Source: Sediminibacterium salmoneum NBRC 103935
Lineage (GTDB): Bacteria; Bacteroidota; Bacteroidia; Chitinophagales; Chitinophagaceae
Direction: 5' to 3'
Assembly (NCBI RefSeq): GCF_000511175.1
Contig: NZ_KI866530.1
Coordinates: 4,895-68,894 of the forward strand
Length of the DNA: 64,000 nucleotides
Shown here: in pieces, positions 51,681-60,509 of the stretch
Layout of the letters: the number at the start of each line of letters is the position of its first letter
Position numbering within the stretch: position 1 is the first letter of the stretch
The notes under the pieces: model-generated
Database searches by the model: none
Told to the model about the DNA's origin: nothing
Seen by the model: the letters and a program-made list of their open reading frames with translations, nothing else
Made by a program: the position numbers and the translations under genes

Positions 51681-52484
51681 ATGACTAATTCCCAAAACAA
51701 AGTAGTCTGGATTACCGGAGCATCTTCTGGTATAGGTAAAGCAATGGCATTTGAATGGGTAGCACAAGGATTTAAAGTGGTTTTATCTGCAAGACGCAAA
51801 GAATTGCTGGAAGCCGTTGCTCAGGAAATTCGTCAAAAGGGCGGAGAAGCCCTCGTAGTTCCGGTAGATATTATGGATGAAAAATCAATTGAAGAAGCTG
51901 TTGCATCTATTATAGAACAATGGGGCAGAATGGATATTGCAGTTGCTAATGCGGGCTTTGGTGTATTTGGAAGTATTGAACAATTAACTGCAGCCGATTG
52001 GAGCAGGCAATTACAAGGGAATGTTACGGGATTGGCTTTAACAGTTAAATATGCACTACCTCATTTAAAGAAAACACAAGGTAGAATCGGATTGGTGGGT
52101 AGCGTAGGAGCGTTTCTTCCCAATCCTCATATAGGTGCTTACGGTGCGTCTAAAGCAGCGGTAAATTCTATTGGTCTTACTCTGCAATTGGAATTAATGG
52201 GAACAGGGGTGAGTTGTACTGTTTTACATCCGGGGTTCGTAGTATCTGAAATTGCACGTGTTGACAATGAAGGCGTCTGGCATCCGGATCGGCCCGATCC
52301 GCGTCCCTCTAATTTAATGTGGCCAACCAATAAAGCCGCCAAAGCAATGGTATGGGCTATTCTGAAGCGAAAGCGCAATTATGTTTTCACAACCCATGGC
52401 AGAATTATTGTTGGTTTGCAACGCTGGTTCCCTGGTTTAACAAGGAAAATACTTGCTAAAGGACCCAAGCCCGATGCAGTATAA
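51681..52484 (+). CDS. Short-chain dehydrogenase/reductase
   Basis: 267 residues. Classical SDR: cofactor motif WITGASSGIGKAM (about 10-20), ANAGFGVFGS (about 90), catalytic Ser in GLVGSVGAF and Tyr-x3-Lys in GAYGASKAAVNS (about 153-157). The R in LSARRKE after strand 2 suggests NADP(H). The C-terminal WAILKRKRNYVFTTHGRIIVGLQRW is hydrophobic and may touch the membrane. Substrate unknown. Confidence 0.92.
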   Translation: MTNSQNKVVWITGASSGIGKAMAFEWVAQGFKVVLSARRKELLEAVAQEIRQKGGEALVVPVDIMDEKSIEEAVASIIEQWGRMDIAVANAGFGVFGSIEQLTAADWSRQLQGNVTGLALTVKYALPHLKKTQGRIGLVGSVGAFLPNPHIGAYGASKAAVNSIGLTLQLELMGTGVSCTVLHPGFVVSEIARVDNEGVWHPDRPDPRPSNLMWPTNKAAKAMVWAILKRKRNYVFTTHGRIIVGLQRWFPGLTRKILAKGPKPDAV

Positions 52485-52507
52485 TTTCAATTCAAAAGTC
52501 ATTTATC

Positions 52508-52726
52508 ATGCATGACGATTTTATTCATAGCGCCAAACATCAGTTTGAATATTACAAACAATTAGCGGAGAAAATTTTTGATAGACTCTCCGATGAACAA
52601 TTGAATTGGAAGTACAATGAGGAAAGCAATTCCATTGCCACGATTGTGTGGCATGTGGTTGGCAATATGCTATGTGATGCTAATTGGGAGTCTTTGTCAA
52701 TTCCCAGGAAAAAGAATAAGATTTAA
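52508..52726 (+). pseudogene. DinB/DUF1572-family gene with in-frame internal deletion
   Basis: 72 residues. The N-terminus is a normal DinB-like start (FIHSAKHQFEYYKQLAEKIF, LNWKYNEESNSIATIVWHVVGNML), including the first metal His of the family. It then jumps to DANWESLSIPRKKNKI, which from memory is how the C-terminus of roughly 150-residue DUF1572 proteins reads (WESLSIPR). The middle, with the other metal ligands, is missing; the junction is near 52672-52682. Probably non-functional. Confidence 0.6.
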
Positions 52727-52744
52727 AACAATAGCATTTAGAGC

Positions 52745-53251
52745 ATGATATATACTCGTATAGTTATTCTGATTAGTCTGTTATTTTATCCTGATATTCA
52801 TGCTCAGGATTCCAGTAATAAAATCCCATTAATCAGCATTCAATATGCTGATAGTTATAAATATGATCTTGGTAATAAAACCTACACGGTTTTTTTTATG
52901 AACAATACAAAACAGCAGATTCAGTTTGAACTAACTAAATCTGAAATTCAGAATATAAATGAAAAGTGGGAGATGCTTAATTTAACCCGCTACTTGTCAG
53001 ATACCAGTTTGCCGAATCATCTTGTAATAAAAGATGAATGTCCGGGTATCCCCAAATTAATGACAGTCGTGCAATTTCAATTCGGCCATAAAACCATAAC
53101 GGTTGAAATAGACGAGTACTGTAAAACCTACCATAAAGTGAATGGAATCAATCCGTCTGATTTGCTGGCTTTTATTGAGACTGCCACTAAAACCATTCAA
53201 GCTAAACCAAGAGTGAAAGCTGCACCTAAATCGAATATTTTTTATGAATAA
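52745..53251 (+). CDS. Exported protein of unknown function
   Basis: 168 residues. Signal peptide IVILISLLFYPDIHAQ. Body: YADSYKYDLGNKTYTVFFMN, KSEIQNINEKWEMLNLTRYL, MTVVQFQFGHKTITVEIDEYC and a C-terminal AFIETATKTIQAKPRVKAAPKS. It contains two Cys (DECPG, DEYCK) that could pair. No family recognised. Confidence 0.5.
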   Translation: MIYTRIVILISLLFYPDIHAQDSSNKIPLISIQYADSYKYDLGNKTYTVFFMNNTKQQIQFELTKSEIQNINEKWEMLNLTRYLSDTSLPNHLVIKDECPGIPKLMTVVQFQFGHKTITVEIDEYCKTYHKVNGINPSDLLAFIETATKTIQAKPRVKAAPKSNIFYE

Positions 53252-53299
53252 TGCCTATTTTAAAGTTTCATTTGTACAAATACAGCCAAATAACTCAGT

Positions 53300-53512
53300 A
53301 TGAACTCAAATACCAATACCCGCAAACCTCTGATTGGAATTATCTTAGGCTGCATCTTAGTAATAACTTTTGTTGTTGGCATTGTGTATGCATATCAAAA
53401 AAATGATAACCAGAATATTTTAATGCGTGGATGGTTATTGCTTTTCTCAATCATTTATACCTACGGTAATTTTTCTAATTACCGTAAAACCAAACAATCG
53501 GGTCAAAGTTGA
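53300..53512 (+). CDS. Small two-helix membrane protein
   Basis: 70 residues: IGIILGCILVITFVVGIVYAY and MRGWLLLFSIIYTYGNFSNYRK with a short loop between. No recognised family. It ends 17 bp before the pullulanase ATG. Confidence 0.45.
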   Translation: MNSNTNTRKPLIGIILGCILVITFVVGIVYAYQKNDNQNILMRGWLLLFSIIYTYGNFSNYRKTKQSGQS

Positions 53513-53529
53513 TCTATTCAATTTCGTTT

Positions 53530-55491
53530 ATGAAAAACCATTTGCTTTTCTTTCTACTGATTATAGCTACGCGAATAGTGGCACAGTACCCTACTGCCAA
53601 TTATCCTGTTTACAACGGAAACGATTTAGGCCTGACTTATACAGCTAAGGCTTCTACTTTTAAAGTGTGGTCCCCAACAGCATCAGCGGTCCGAATCAAT
53701 TTTTATAAAACGGATTCAGGCGGCGACTCTTATCGCACAGCAGCACTGGAAAAAAAATTGAACGGCGTTTGGCAAATCACCGTCGCCGAAAACATCAAAG
53801 ACCATTATTATACTTTTCAGGTAAACATGAATGGAGTCTGGAGTGCAGAAGCCCTTGATCCCTATGCCAAAGCCTGTGGTACCAATGGATTGCGTGCACA
53901 GGTGGTTGATTTAAAAGAAACCAACCCGGTAGGTTGGGCAAAGGATCAATCCCCCCGGTTCTCTGCTAAAAATGCACAGACCGATGCCATTATTTATGAA
54001 TTGCATGTGCGCGATGCCAGCATTCATCCGAATAGTGGCATCAAAAACAAAGGCAAGTTTCTGGGGCTGGCAGAAACCGGAACAAAAAATGCTGCAGGTT
54101 TATCAACCGGACTTTCACATATTAAAGAATTAGGCGTAACCCATATTCATTTGTTGCCCTTTTACGATTACAACAGTGTTGACGAAACAAAGAACAACCA
54201 ATACAACTGGGGATATGATCCCGTTAATTATAATATTCCGGAAGGTTCTTATGGTACCAGTGCTTCGGATGGTAAGCAACGTATTAAAGAATTAAAGCAT
54301 ACCATTCAAACGATTCACCTGAATGGATTAAGGGTTATTATGGATGTAGTGTACAATCATACAGCTTTAACCCAGCAATCCCATTTTAATGTCTTTGTTC
54401 CTGACTATTATTACCGCAAACGACCCGACGGAAGTTTTTCGGATGCCAGTGCCTGTGGCAATGAAACAGCCAGTGATAGAGCCATGTTTCGAAAATTTAT
54501 GCTTGAAAGTGTATTGTATTGGGTAAAGGAATATCATGTGGATGGTTTTAGATTTGATCTTATGGGTATTCACGATATTGAAACGATGAATCTGATTGCA
54601 GATACCTTAAGAAAGTTAACACCTTCTATTGTTTTATATGGAGAAGGTTGGACAGCGGGGGGATCGCCACTGCCCGACAGTTTAAAAGCCTTGAAGCAAA
54701 ATGCAGCCAGGCTGAATGGCGTAGCAGTTTTTAGCGACGATATGCGAGATGGTATAAAAGGCAGTGTATTCAATATTGACGACAGGGGTTTTGCAACGGG
54801 AAAATTAACCAATGCAGAATCTGTAAAATTTGGGGTAGTTGCTGCGGGTCAGCACCCACAAATAAATTATAACCTGGTGAATTATTCCAAAGGACCCTAT
54901 ACTTCCGGTCCTGCAGGATTAATAAATTATGCTGACTGTCACGACAATCATATTCTCTGGGATAAAATTGCTCTATCTTATAAAGAAGCTTCAGAGCAGC
55001 AAAGGGTAAAAATGCACGGATTGGCCTATGCGATAGTATTAACTGCACAGGGTACTCCTTTTTTAACGGCAGGTTCCGAGTTTTTAAGAACCAAATATGG
55101 GGTTGAGAATTCATTTAATAGCGGAGATAGTATTAATGCCATTAACTGGAATCTTAAGACCAGGAACTACGCAAGCTATCAATACATTCAGTCTTTGATT
55201 CAATTGAGAAAAGCGCATCCTGCATTCAGAATGACTTCTGCTCAGCAAATTGCACAGCACCTGGTATTTCAGGAATATTTGCCTGAAGGGGTTATTGGCT
55301 ATACAATAAACGGAGCAGCCGTGGGGGATAGCTGGAAAAAAATCTGGGTGGGTTACAATGGGAATGTAACCGCCAAAACAATTGAACTGCCTGCAGGTGA
55401 GTGGAAAATTGCCTCAATGCGCAATAGGTCTTCCCTGAAAGGAAATCAACTGTTACTGGATGGTAGTTCTGCCGTAATCCTGTTTCAATAA
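53530..55491 (+). CDS. pulA: Exported type I pullulanase (GH13_14)
   Basis: 653 residues from ATG 53530 (signal KNHLLFFLLIIATRIVAQ). An N-terminal CBM48 (about 30-120: LGLTYTAKASTFKVWSPTAS) precedes the GH13 barrel: type I signature YNWGYDPVNYNIPEGSY (about 224), region I DVVYNHT (about 271), region II DGFRFDLMG with the nucleophile Asp (about 342), region III GEGW acid/base Glu (about 371) and region IV DCHDN (about 468). It debranches alpha-1,6 links in pullulan or glycogen/starch. No susC/susD pair is adjacent, so this is a stand-alone enzyme here. Confidence 0.94.
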   Translation: MKNHLLFFLLIIATRIVAQYPTANYPVYNGNDLGLTYTAKASTFKVWSPTASAVRINFYKTDSGGDSYRTAALEKKLNGVWQITVAENIKDHYYTFQVNMNGVWSAEALDPYAKACGTNGLRAQVVDLKETNPVGWAKDQSPRFSAKNAQTDAIIYELHVRDASIHPNSGIKNKGKFLGLAETGTKNAAGLSTGLSHIKELGVTHIHLLPFYDYNSVDETKNNQYNWGYDPVNYNIPEGSYGTSASDGKQRIKELKHTIQTIHLNGLRVIMDVVYNHTALTQQSHFNVFVPDYYYRKRPDGSFSDASACGNETASDRAMFRKFMLESVLYWVKEYHVDGFRFDLMGIHDIETMNLIADTLRKLTPSIVLYGEGWTAGGSPLPDSLKALKQNAARLNGVAVFSDDMRDGIKGSVFNIDDRGFATGKLTNAESVKFGVVAAGQHPQINYNLVNYSKGPYTSGPAGLINYADCHDNHILWDKIALSYKEASEQQRVKMHGLAYAIVLTAQGTPFLTAGSEFLRTKYGVENSFNSGDSINAINWNLKTRNYASYQYIQSLIQLRKAHPAFRMTSAQQIAQHLVFQEYLPEGVIGYTINGAAVGDSWKKIWVGYNGNVTAKTIELPAGEWKIASMRNRSSLKGNQLLLDGSSAVILFQ

Positions 55492-55511
55492 AACTATTTG
55501 TATTTTACAAG

Positions 55512-56891
55512 ATGCATTATCAGGATCCCTTTGTTTATTATCTTAATATTTCAGCAGCCATTATCTTGTTTTTACTGGCATTACCTACGCTGTTGAATAA
55601 AAGAGAAGTGTTTAAAGTAAGACTTGCTTACTTCATGATTTTCTTTTCAGTAATTGCCACTTTTTTTATTAATCTGTTTATTTTTTATCCGGAAAATGAA
55701 AAGCTGGTTCCTGTTATCTTTTTTACTTTTTTTATACCGCATTTGTTTGCTCCCCTTGTATACTATTATGTAAAAAACTTATTGGGATATAACGTAACAA
55801 AAGGGATATACCTGAGTCAGATTCCTGCTTTGTTTTCCTTTTTATTTGGTATTTATTATGTTTTTTCAGGTGAGTATGATAATGCTGTTGTGATTAAGCA
55901 GATTAATCAGGGGAATTTTCTGATTTTTAATTTAATCAACCTTTTTACCTTAATCAATACATTGATTTATTGTACAAAAGCCTGGTTGTTTGCCAGCAAG
56001 CTTCAGTTAGATTCCGGCGATCCTTTTTATCAACAAACCCGGATTAAAAAAGCCTGGGCAAAAGAATTTGTTGCTTTAATATTTATTAATGTATTGCTTT
56101 TTTTATTGATCCTGATTATATCCCATAGCTTTTTTGATATTTCTCAAATTTCCTTGGATTTAATCGTTATGCCTGTTTTCATGATTTTTGTTTATGGATT
56201 GGTAGCCGTTAGGAGTGCCATGATGTACAAGGAATTTGAACACCAGTTTGTGTTGTCTAAAATCGGGATTCAAAAAACGATGCAGGAGCAGCGACTTTCC
56301 ATTGCCAGAGACCTGCACGATAGTCTTGGCGCACACCTCACTTTAATTTCCTCTGTTTCCGATCAGCTTAAAGCATCTGCTTCTGGTTTGGAGGAGGACA
56401 AAAAGTTAAGGATAGATTCGCTTTCTGAATATACAGACAATGCTTTATTGGAACTAAGGAACGCCCTTTGGATGCTTCATACGGATGAAATTCAACTGTC
56501 TGATTTCAGAAATAAGGTATTGAATTTCATAAACGCAGCCGGGGAAGCTAAAGACTTGATCCGTTTTCATTTTGATTGCCGTTACAGCAACAACGAAGTG
56601 ATTGATTCTAATATTGCCGTTAATGTTTTCCGGGTAATACAGGAACTAATAAATAATGCAATAAAATATGCAGAAGCTACTGATATCTGGATTGATATTG
56701 AGTGCAACGATAAGCGTATGTGCCTTTTGGTAAAAGATAATGGAAAGGGTTTTGATAATGATTCCGAAGGGAATGAATCCTATGGTATTGCAGGTGTAAA
56801 ACAGAGAATTCAAAACTTGAATGGCACTTATAAAATGATTTCTAATAATGGGGAGGGGACTTCCTTTCAAATACAGGTATCATGGAAATAA
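55512..56891 (+). CDS. NarL-type sensor histidine kinase with multi-helix membrane domain
   Basis: 459 residues. About seven membrane helices (1-240: ISAAIILFLLALPTLLN, LAYFMIFFSVIATFFINLFIF, VIFFTFFIPHLFAPLVYYYV, FVALIFINVLLFLLILII). Then a HisKA_3 phosphoacceptor in RLSIARDLHDSLGAHLTLIS (about 270) and HATPase_c (QELINNAIKYAEATD, DNGKGFDND, GIAGVKQRI). The response regulator overlaps by ten bases, so the pair is translationally coupled. Signal unknown. Confidence 0.92.
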   Translation: MHYQDPFVYYLNISAAIILFLLALPTLLNKREVFKVRLAYFMIFFSVIATFFINLFIFYPENEKLVPVIFFTFFIPHLFAPLVYYYVKNLLGYNVTKGIYLSQIPALFSFLFGIYYVFSGEYDNAVVIKQINQGNFLIFNLINLFTLINTLIYCTKAWLFASKLQLDSGDPFYQQTRIKKAWAKEFVALIFINVLLFLLILIISHSFFDISQISLDLIVMPVFMIFVYGLVAVRSAMMYKEFEHQFVLSKIGIQKTMQEQRLSIARDLHDSLGAHLTLISSVSDQLKASASGLEEDKKLRIDSLSEYTDNALLELRNALWMLHTDEIQLSDFRNKVLNFINAAGEAKDLIRFHFDCRYSNNEVIDSNIAVNVFRVIQELINNAIKYAEATDIWIDIECNDKRMCLLVKDNGKGFDNDSEGNESYGIAGVKQRIQNLNGTYKMISNNGEGTSFQIQVSWK

Positions 56892-57541
56892 TTAAATTAG
56901 CTATTGTAGAAGATAATGTGTCGGCTCAAAGAGCTTTAAAGGAGAAACTGAATGATTTCCCTGATATTGGTATTCAATTCGTTGCTGCTAATGGTTTTGA
57001 AATGCTTCAGCTGCTTCAGTCAGATGCTTCTGTTAATATGATATTGATGGACATTGAAATGCCAGTCATGAATGGAATTGAAGCAACACGACTGATAAAA
57101 AACGAGTATCCTCATATTAAGATTGTGATGATTACCATTTACGAAGATGATGATTCAATTTTCAATGCCATTAAAGCAGGAGCGGATAGTTATATTTTAA
57201 AAGAGACCAAGGCCGATAAGGTTTACGAAACAATTATTGATACCATGAACGGGGGAGCAGTCATGTCGCCTTCTATTGCGGCAAAAGCCTTGCGCGTACT
57301 TAAAGAATACAGCAATGCGGTGCCAGCAAATCAGTTGAAACCCGAAGAAGATGTGCTTTCTTTGAGAGAAAAGGAAATTTTGGAAAATTTAAGTACCGGG
57401 CTAACGAATAAACAAATTGCTGAACTCTTGTTTATCTCTGCATTTACGGTAAAAAGACATATTGAAAATATTTACAGAAAATTACAGGCTCAAAACCGGA
57501 CCGAGCTATTGTCAAAAGCCAAACACAAGGGGTGGATTTAA
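56882..57541 (+). CDS. NarL/LuxR-family response regulator
   Basis: 219 residues. Receiver domain (about 4-120): LAIVEDN, phosphoacceptor Asp in MILMDIEMPVMNG (about 59), Thr in VMITIYEDD and Lys in SYILKETKADK. LuxR-type HTH (about 158-215): LSLREKEILENLSTGLTNKQIAELLFISAFTVKRHIENIYRKL in segments. Partner of the overlapping kinase. Confidence 0.94.
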   Translation: MEIIKLAIVEDNVSAQRALKEKLNDFPDIGIQFVAANGFEMLQLLQSDASVNMILMDIEMPVMNGIEATRLIKNEYPHIKIVMITIYEDDDSIFNAIKAGADSYILKETKADKVYETIIDTMNGGAVMSPSIAAKALRVLKEYSNAVPANQLKPEEDVLSLREKEILENLSTGLTNKQIAELLFISAFTVKRHIENIYRKLQAQNRTELLSKAKHKGWI

Positions 57542-58134
57542 TTGCTTCCTTCCTGTATATTCATTTTATTTTGTTTGTAGTCCAGATAGGCTTTTATTAA
57601 AAGAAAAGGGAATCCCGCCCATGCAGTATTACCTATAAATAAGGTAGAGCCTCCTAAAATAATGGAGATATGCATCACCATCATTCTCCCCTTGAACGGA
57701 TCGTTGCTGATGATAAGTTTTTGTGCAGCAGTCTTTTTATGCAACCAGTCATTCAATACCAATCCTACCAGATTTATCATAAAAAAAATATCTCTGAAGA
57801 AAAAGATTTCCAGATTTTTTTTGATGCGCTGGTCGTTTCCCCAATCACTTACCAGGCCAAAGAATATAATGATGAATACAAAGTACACGAATAACAGAAA
57901 TAGTCTGGCCCAAAACGGATTGGTTGAAATTTCCGGATAGGCTTCCCGGTTTTTTGCATAATAAATCCCTTCAATGGCCGATGCTAATAGCTCTTGCCAC
58001 CAATACAGGTAAATCAGGTAAAATATGGTACTGTCGCCTATTAATAAACTATAGCCTGGCAATAAGACAGCAAAGAAAAAATTGACTGCCGAATAAAGGG
58101 AAAAGGTTGACTTTTTGATAGTTGCAAAATACAA
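57538..58134 (-). CDS. DUF6498-like membrane protein
   Basis: 198 residues with about five membrane helices: AVNFFFAVLLPGYSLLIG, FLIYLYWWQELLASAIEG pattern (FYLIYLYWWQEL), ARLFLLFVYFVFIIIFFGLV, DIFFMINLVGLVLNDW, MHISIILGGSTLFIGN. The WWQE motif after helix 2 and the overall layout resemble DUF6498. Function unknown. Convergent with the response regulator gene, overlapping by four bases. Confidence 0.6.
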   Translation of the reverse strand: MYFATIKKSTFSLYSAVNFFFAVLLPGYSLLIGDSTIFYLIYLYWWQELLASAIEGIYYAKNREAYPEISTNPFWARLFLLFVYFVFIIIFFGLVSDWGNDQRIKKNLEIFFFRDIFFMINLVGLVLNDWLHKKTAAQKLIISNDPFKGRMMVMHISIILGGSTLFIGNTAWAGFPFLLIKAYLDYKQNKMNIQEGSN

Positions 58135-58151
58135 TTTTCAGTCTTATGAAA

Positions 58152-58171
58152 AATGGGCTGAACAGCCCATT
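58152..58171. terminator. Hairpin between divergent genes
   Basis: AATGGGCTG (58152-58160) and CAGCCCATT (58163-58171) form a perfect 9-bp stem with an AA loop. It lies between divergent genes, so it is not an obvious terminator; it may be an mRNA leader structure or a dispersed palindrome. Confidence 0.4.
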
Positions 58172-58222
58172 GTCCGACGTTTTTTAATGAAGGTATTTTG
58201 CCAGAATATTAAATGTTTACAA

Positions 58223-58792
58223 ATGAAATACAATTATCTTAAAGCTTGCCTGATTTCTTTTGGCTTTTTTATTTTTTTAGGTGCATGTACAAAAAGCAAC
58301 AGTGGCACGTCCAACAATATCAATGCAGAAACCAGTCCGTTTTCAGCTAAAATTGATAACCAGGCATTTCCAAAAGCGGCATTAGAATATACAATGGTAA
58401 AGTATATAAGTTCTACCAAGATGTTACAGGTTGTTGGCCAGCCTGCCGACAGGAAAGAGACAATTATATTGACATTAATGCCCTTTAGTGGTAAAGTTCT
58501 TACTGCGGCAGATTGGAAACCGGGTACTTATGATTTTGATCCTGTACATGTTTCCAATAAGGAATACCTGGCAAGTGCCGAATACAATAAATGGAATGGC
58601 AATGGTTATGATCAATGGTTTACCAGTTGGGATCATGTAAAGAATGGTAAAATCATTATTGAGTCTAATACAGGCACTAAAATTAAAGGGAGTTTCTATT
58701 TTGATGCAGTTCTGAAAAAGTCAGATGGGACCTTCAATGCAACGAGCATAAGAAAAATAACAGATGGTGTGTTTGAATTAGATATAAAATGA
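58223..58792 (+). CDS. Lipoprotein of unknown function
   Basis: 189 residues from ATG 58223 (LKACLISFGFFIFLGACTKS, lipobox LGAC). A Ser/Thr/Asn linker follows, then a beta-rich domain: FSAKIDNQAFPKAALEYTMV, KETIILTLMPFSGKVLTAADWKPGTYDF, KNGKIIIESNTGTKIKGSFYFDAVLKKSDG (in parts). This is the layout of many surface lipoproteins of this phylum. Longer starts upstream lie before the likely transcript start and were rejected. Confidence 0.6.
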   Translation: MKYNYLKACLISFGFFIFLGACTKSNSGTSNNINAETSPFSAKIDNQAFPKAALEYTMVKYISSTKMLQVVGQPADRKETIILTLMPFSGKVLTAADWKPGTYDFDPVHVSNKEYLASAEYNKWNGNGYDQWFTSWDHVKNGKIIIESNTGTKIKGSFYFDAVLKKSDGTFNATSIRKITDGVFELDIK

Positions 58793-58873
58793 TATTAAAT
58801 GATTCGCAAAGGGGTGTGTTGATTTGTTAATTATCGGTATATTCAATCCATTAACAATGGAAGAATACTGTTT

Positions 58874-59071
58874 ATGACACTCATTGCTATTTTCTTTCCC
58901 GCGCTTTCCTTTTTTCTGAGAGGGAGGATATTTACAGCCTTTATCTGTTTTATTCTTCAGATTACTTTAATAGGATGGATACCTGCGGCAATCTGGGCTG
59001 TTATCTCTTTGCAGAATGCCAGAGCAGATAAGCGAAATGCAAAATTAATCAAGGCAATAAAGTCTAAATAG
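58874..59071 (+). CDS. YqaE/Pmp3-family small membrane protein
   Basis: 65 residues with two hydrophobic helices: LIAIFFPALSFFLRGRIFTA and FICFILQITLIGWIPAAIWAV, then NARADKRNAKLIKAIKS. The P-x-x-x-F-L-R-G...Q-x-x-L-x-G-W-x-P-A-x-I-W-A pattern is that of YqaE/Pmp3 proteins, linked to membrane potential and stress tolerance. Located just ahead of the metallo-beta-lactamase fusion. Confidence 0.85.
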   Translation: MTLIAIFFPALSFFLRGRIFTAFICFILQITLIGWIPAAIWAVISLQNARADKRNAKLIKAIKSK

Positions 59072-59092
59072 TTCGATAAAATAAAAAAATCT

Positions 59093-60142
59093 ATGTTCTT
59101 CAATAACCAGGTTCTGAAAAGCTGCTTTGCTTTGATTCTTTTTTTAGCGGGTCAGTCCTTTTCGTCAAACGCACAGTCTAATCAAAAGCTGCATATTGAA
59201 CAGCTGAAGGGTGATTTTTACGTGTACACAACTTACAATACTTATCAGGATAGTAAAGTAAGGGCAAACGGTGTTTACCTGGTTACCAAAAAAGGAGTAG
59301 TGCTATTTGATACGCCCTGGGATACTACTCAGTTTCAGCCCTTGCTCGATAGTATTTATAAAAGACATCAAAAGAAAGTATTGATGGCATTGGCTACCCA
59401 TTGGCATAGCGATAAAACAGCTGGATTGGAATATTATCGCAAAGCTGGTATTGCAACCTACACAACTGCACTTACTGATTTGTTGAGTAAAAAGAACAAT
59501 GCTAAAAGAGCAGAATTTCTAATGCAGAAAGACACCAGTTTTACCATTGATCAATACAAATTCGAACTTTATTATCCTGGCGAAGGGCATACACAGGATA
59601 ATATAGTTATCTGGTTTCCCAAAGAAAGGATTTTACTGGGAGGCTGTTTAATCAAAGGGGCGAAGGATGATAACCTGGGATTTCTCGGGGACGGGAATAC
59701 ACAGGAATATGCAAATACACTTCTTAAAGTTCAAAAGAAATATCCCAATCCTAATTTTATCATTACTACCCATAGTGACTGGCGGGATATTAATTCTTTA
59801 AGCAATTCTATCAAGATGGCGAAGGAACTGAATGTAGAAAAAGCATTGCGTCATGTGGTTTTATTTGGATGGAAAGCAAATGCCAATAAGGATTCCGTTG
59901 CGGCGGCCATCAGGGCATTTGAGGCTTTACCCGGGCAAATTAATTTGATTAAAAAATTTGAATGGGGAGTAAACAATAGTCCGGAAAATCTGAATCAGGG
60001 TTTAACACATTGCTTTTTGTTGACATTCTCCTGTGAGAAAGACAGAGATGCGTATTTAATTCACCCCATACATCAGGCGTTCACAAAATTATTGCCGAAT
60101 ATTTTAGATAAAGTAACGGTTGTAGACTATTGGGTTAAATAA
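59093..60142 (+). CDS. Subclass-B1-type metallo-beta-lactamase fused to a Dabb domain
   Basis: 349 residues. Signal peptide (CFALILFLAGQSFSSNAQ). About 33-250 is a B1-type metallo-beta-lactamase close to the BlaB/IND kind: KGDFYVYTTYNTYQDSK, GVVLFDTPWDTTQF, first zinc motif ATHWHSDKTAGLEYY (HxHxD), His in GEGHTQDNIVIWFP, Cys in LLGGCLIKGAK and His in ITTHSDW. All six B1 zinc ligands are present. About 253-349 is a stress-responsive Dabb (alpha/beta-barrel) domain: LRHVVLFGWK, FEWGVNNSPENLNQG, THCFLLTF, DRDAYLIHPIHQAF, VVDYWV. The fusion is unusual. Carbapenem/beta-lactam hydrolysis is expected from the ligand set but untested. Confidence 0.88.
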   Translation: MFFNNQVLKSCFALILFLAGQSFSSNAQSNQKLHIEQLKGDFYVYTTYNTYQDSKVRANGVYLVTKKGVVLFDTPWDTTQFQPLLDSIYKRHQKKVLMALATHWHSDKTAGLEYYRKAGIATYTTALTDLLSKKNNAKRAEFLMQKDTSFTIDQYKFELYYPGEGHTQDNIVIWFPKERILLGGCLIKGAKDDNLGFLGDGNTQEYANTLLKVQKKYPNPNFIITTHSDWRDINSLSNSIKMAKELNVEKALRHVVLFGWKANANKDSVAAAIRAFEALPGQINLIKKFEWGVNNSPENLNQGLTHCFLLTFSCEKDRDAYLIHPIHQAFTKLLPNILDKVTVVDYWVK

Positions 60143-60152
60143 CTTTACAAGA

Positions 60153-60509
60153 ATGAATAAACGCCAATTACAATACCATACCATTGATGAATACCATCAA
60201 TGTTTTGATGCGGCCATTCAGAAAAAATTGCAGCAACTCAGAATGGCAATTCAAAAAGCGGCTCCTCAGGCTACTGAAGGAATCAGTTATGGTATGCCTG
60301 CCTTTAAATTAAAAAAGCCGCTGGCTTATTATGCGGTGAATAAAAATCATATTGGCTTTTATCCAACTCCCAACCCCATTCTGCATTTTGCCAAAGAACT
60401 GGCTTCCTATAAAACGTCAAAAGGTGCCGTTCAGTTTCCCTTAGATCAGCCACTTCCTCTTTCATTAATTACAGAGATGGTGCTGTTCAGAGCAAATGAA
60501 ATATTATAA
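60153..60509 (+). CDS. DUF1801 (YdhG/Fra-like) protein
   Basis: 118 residues: QYHTIDEYHQCFDAAIQKKLQQLRMAIQKAAPQATEGISYGMPAFKL in segments, then YYAVNKNHIGFYPTPNPI, SYKTSKGAVQFPLDQPLPL and the terminal LFRANEIL. This is the DUF1801 fold (frataxin-like iron chaperone Fra of Bacillus belongs here). Cytoplasmic. 11 bp after the beta-lactamase fusion; overlaps the convergent esterase by 6 bp. Confidence 0.88.
   Translation: MNKRQLQYHTIDEYHQCFDAAIQKKLQQLRMAIQKAAPQATEGISYGMPAFKLKKPLAYYAVNKNHIGFYPTPNPILHFAKELASYKTSKGAVQFPLDQPLPLSLITEMVLFRANEIL

Noticed and set aside
53530..55491. Polysaccharide utilisation locus around the pullulanase
   Set aside because: No SusC/SusD-like genes or sugar-linked regulators are adjacent; neighbours are unrelated small proteins and a two-component system.
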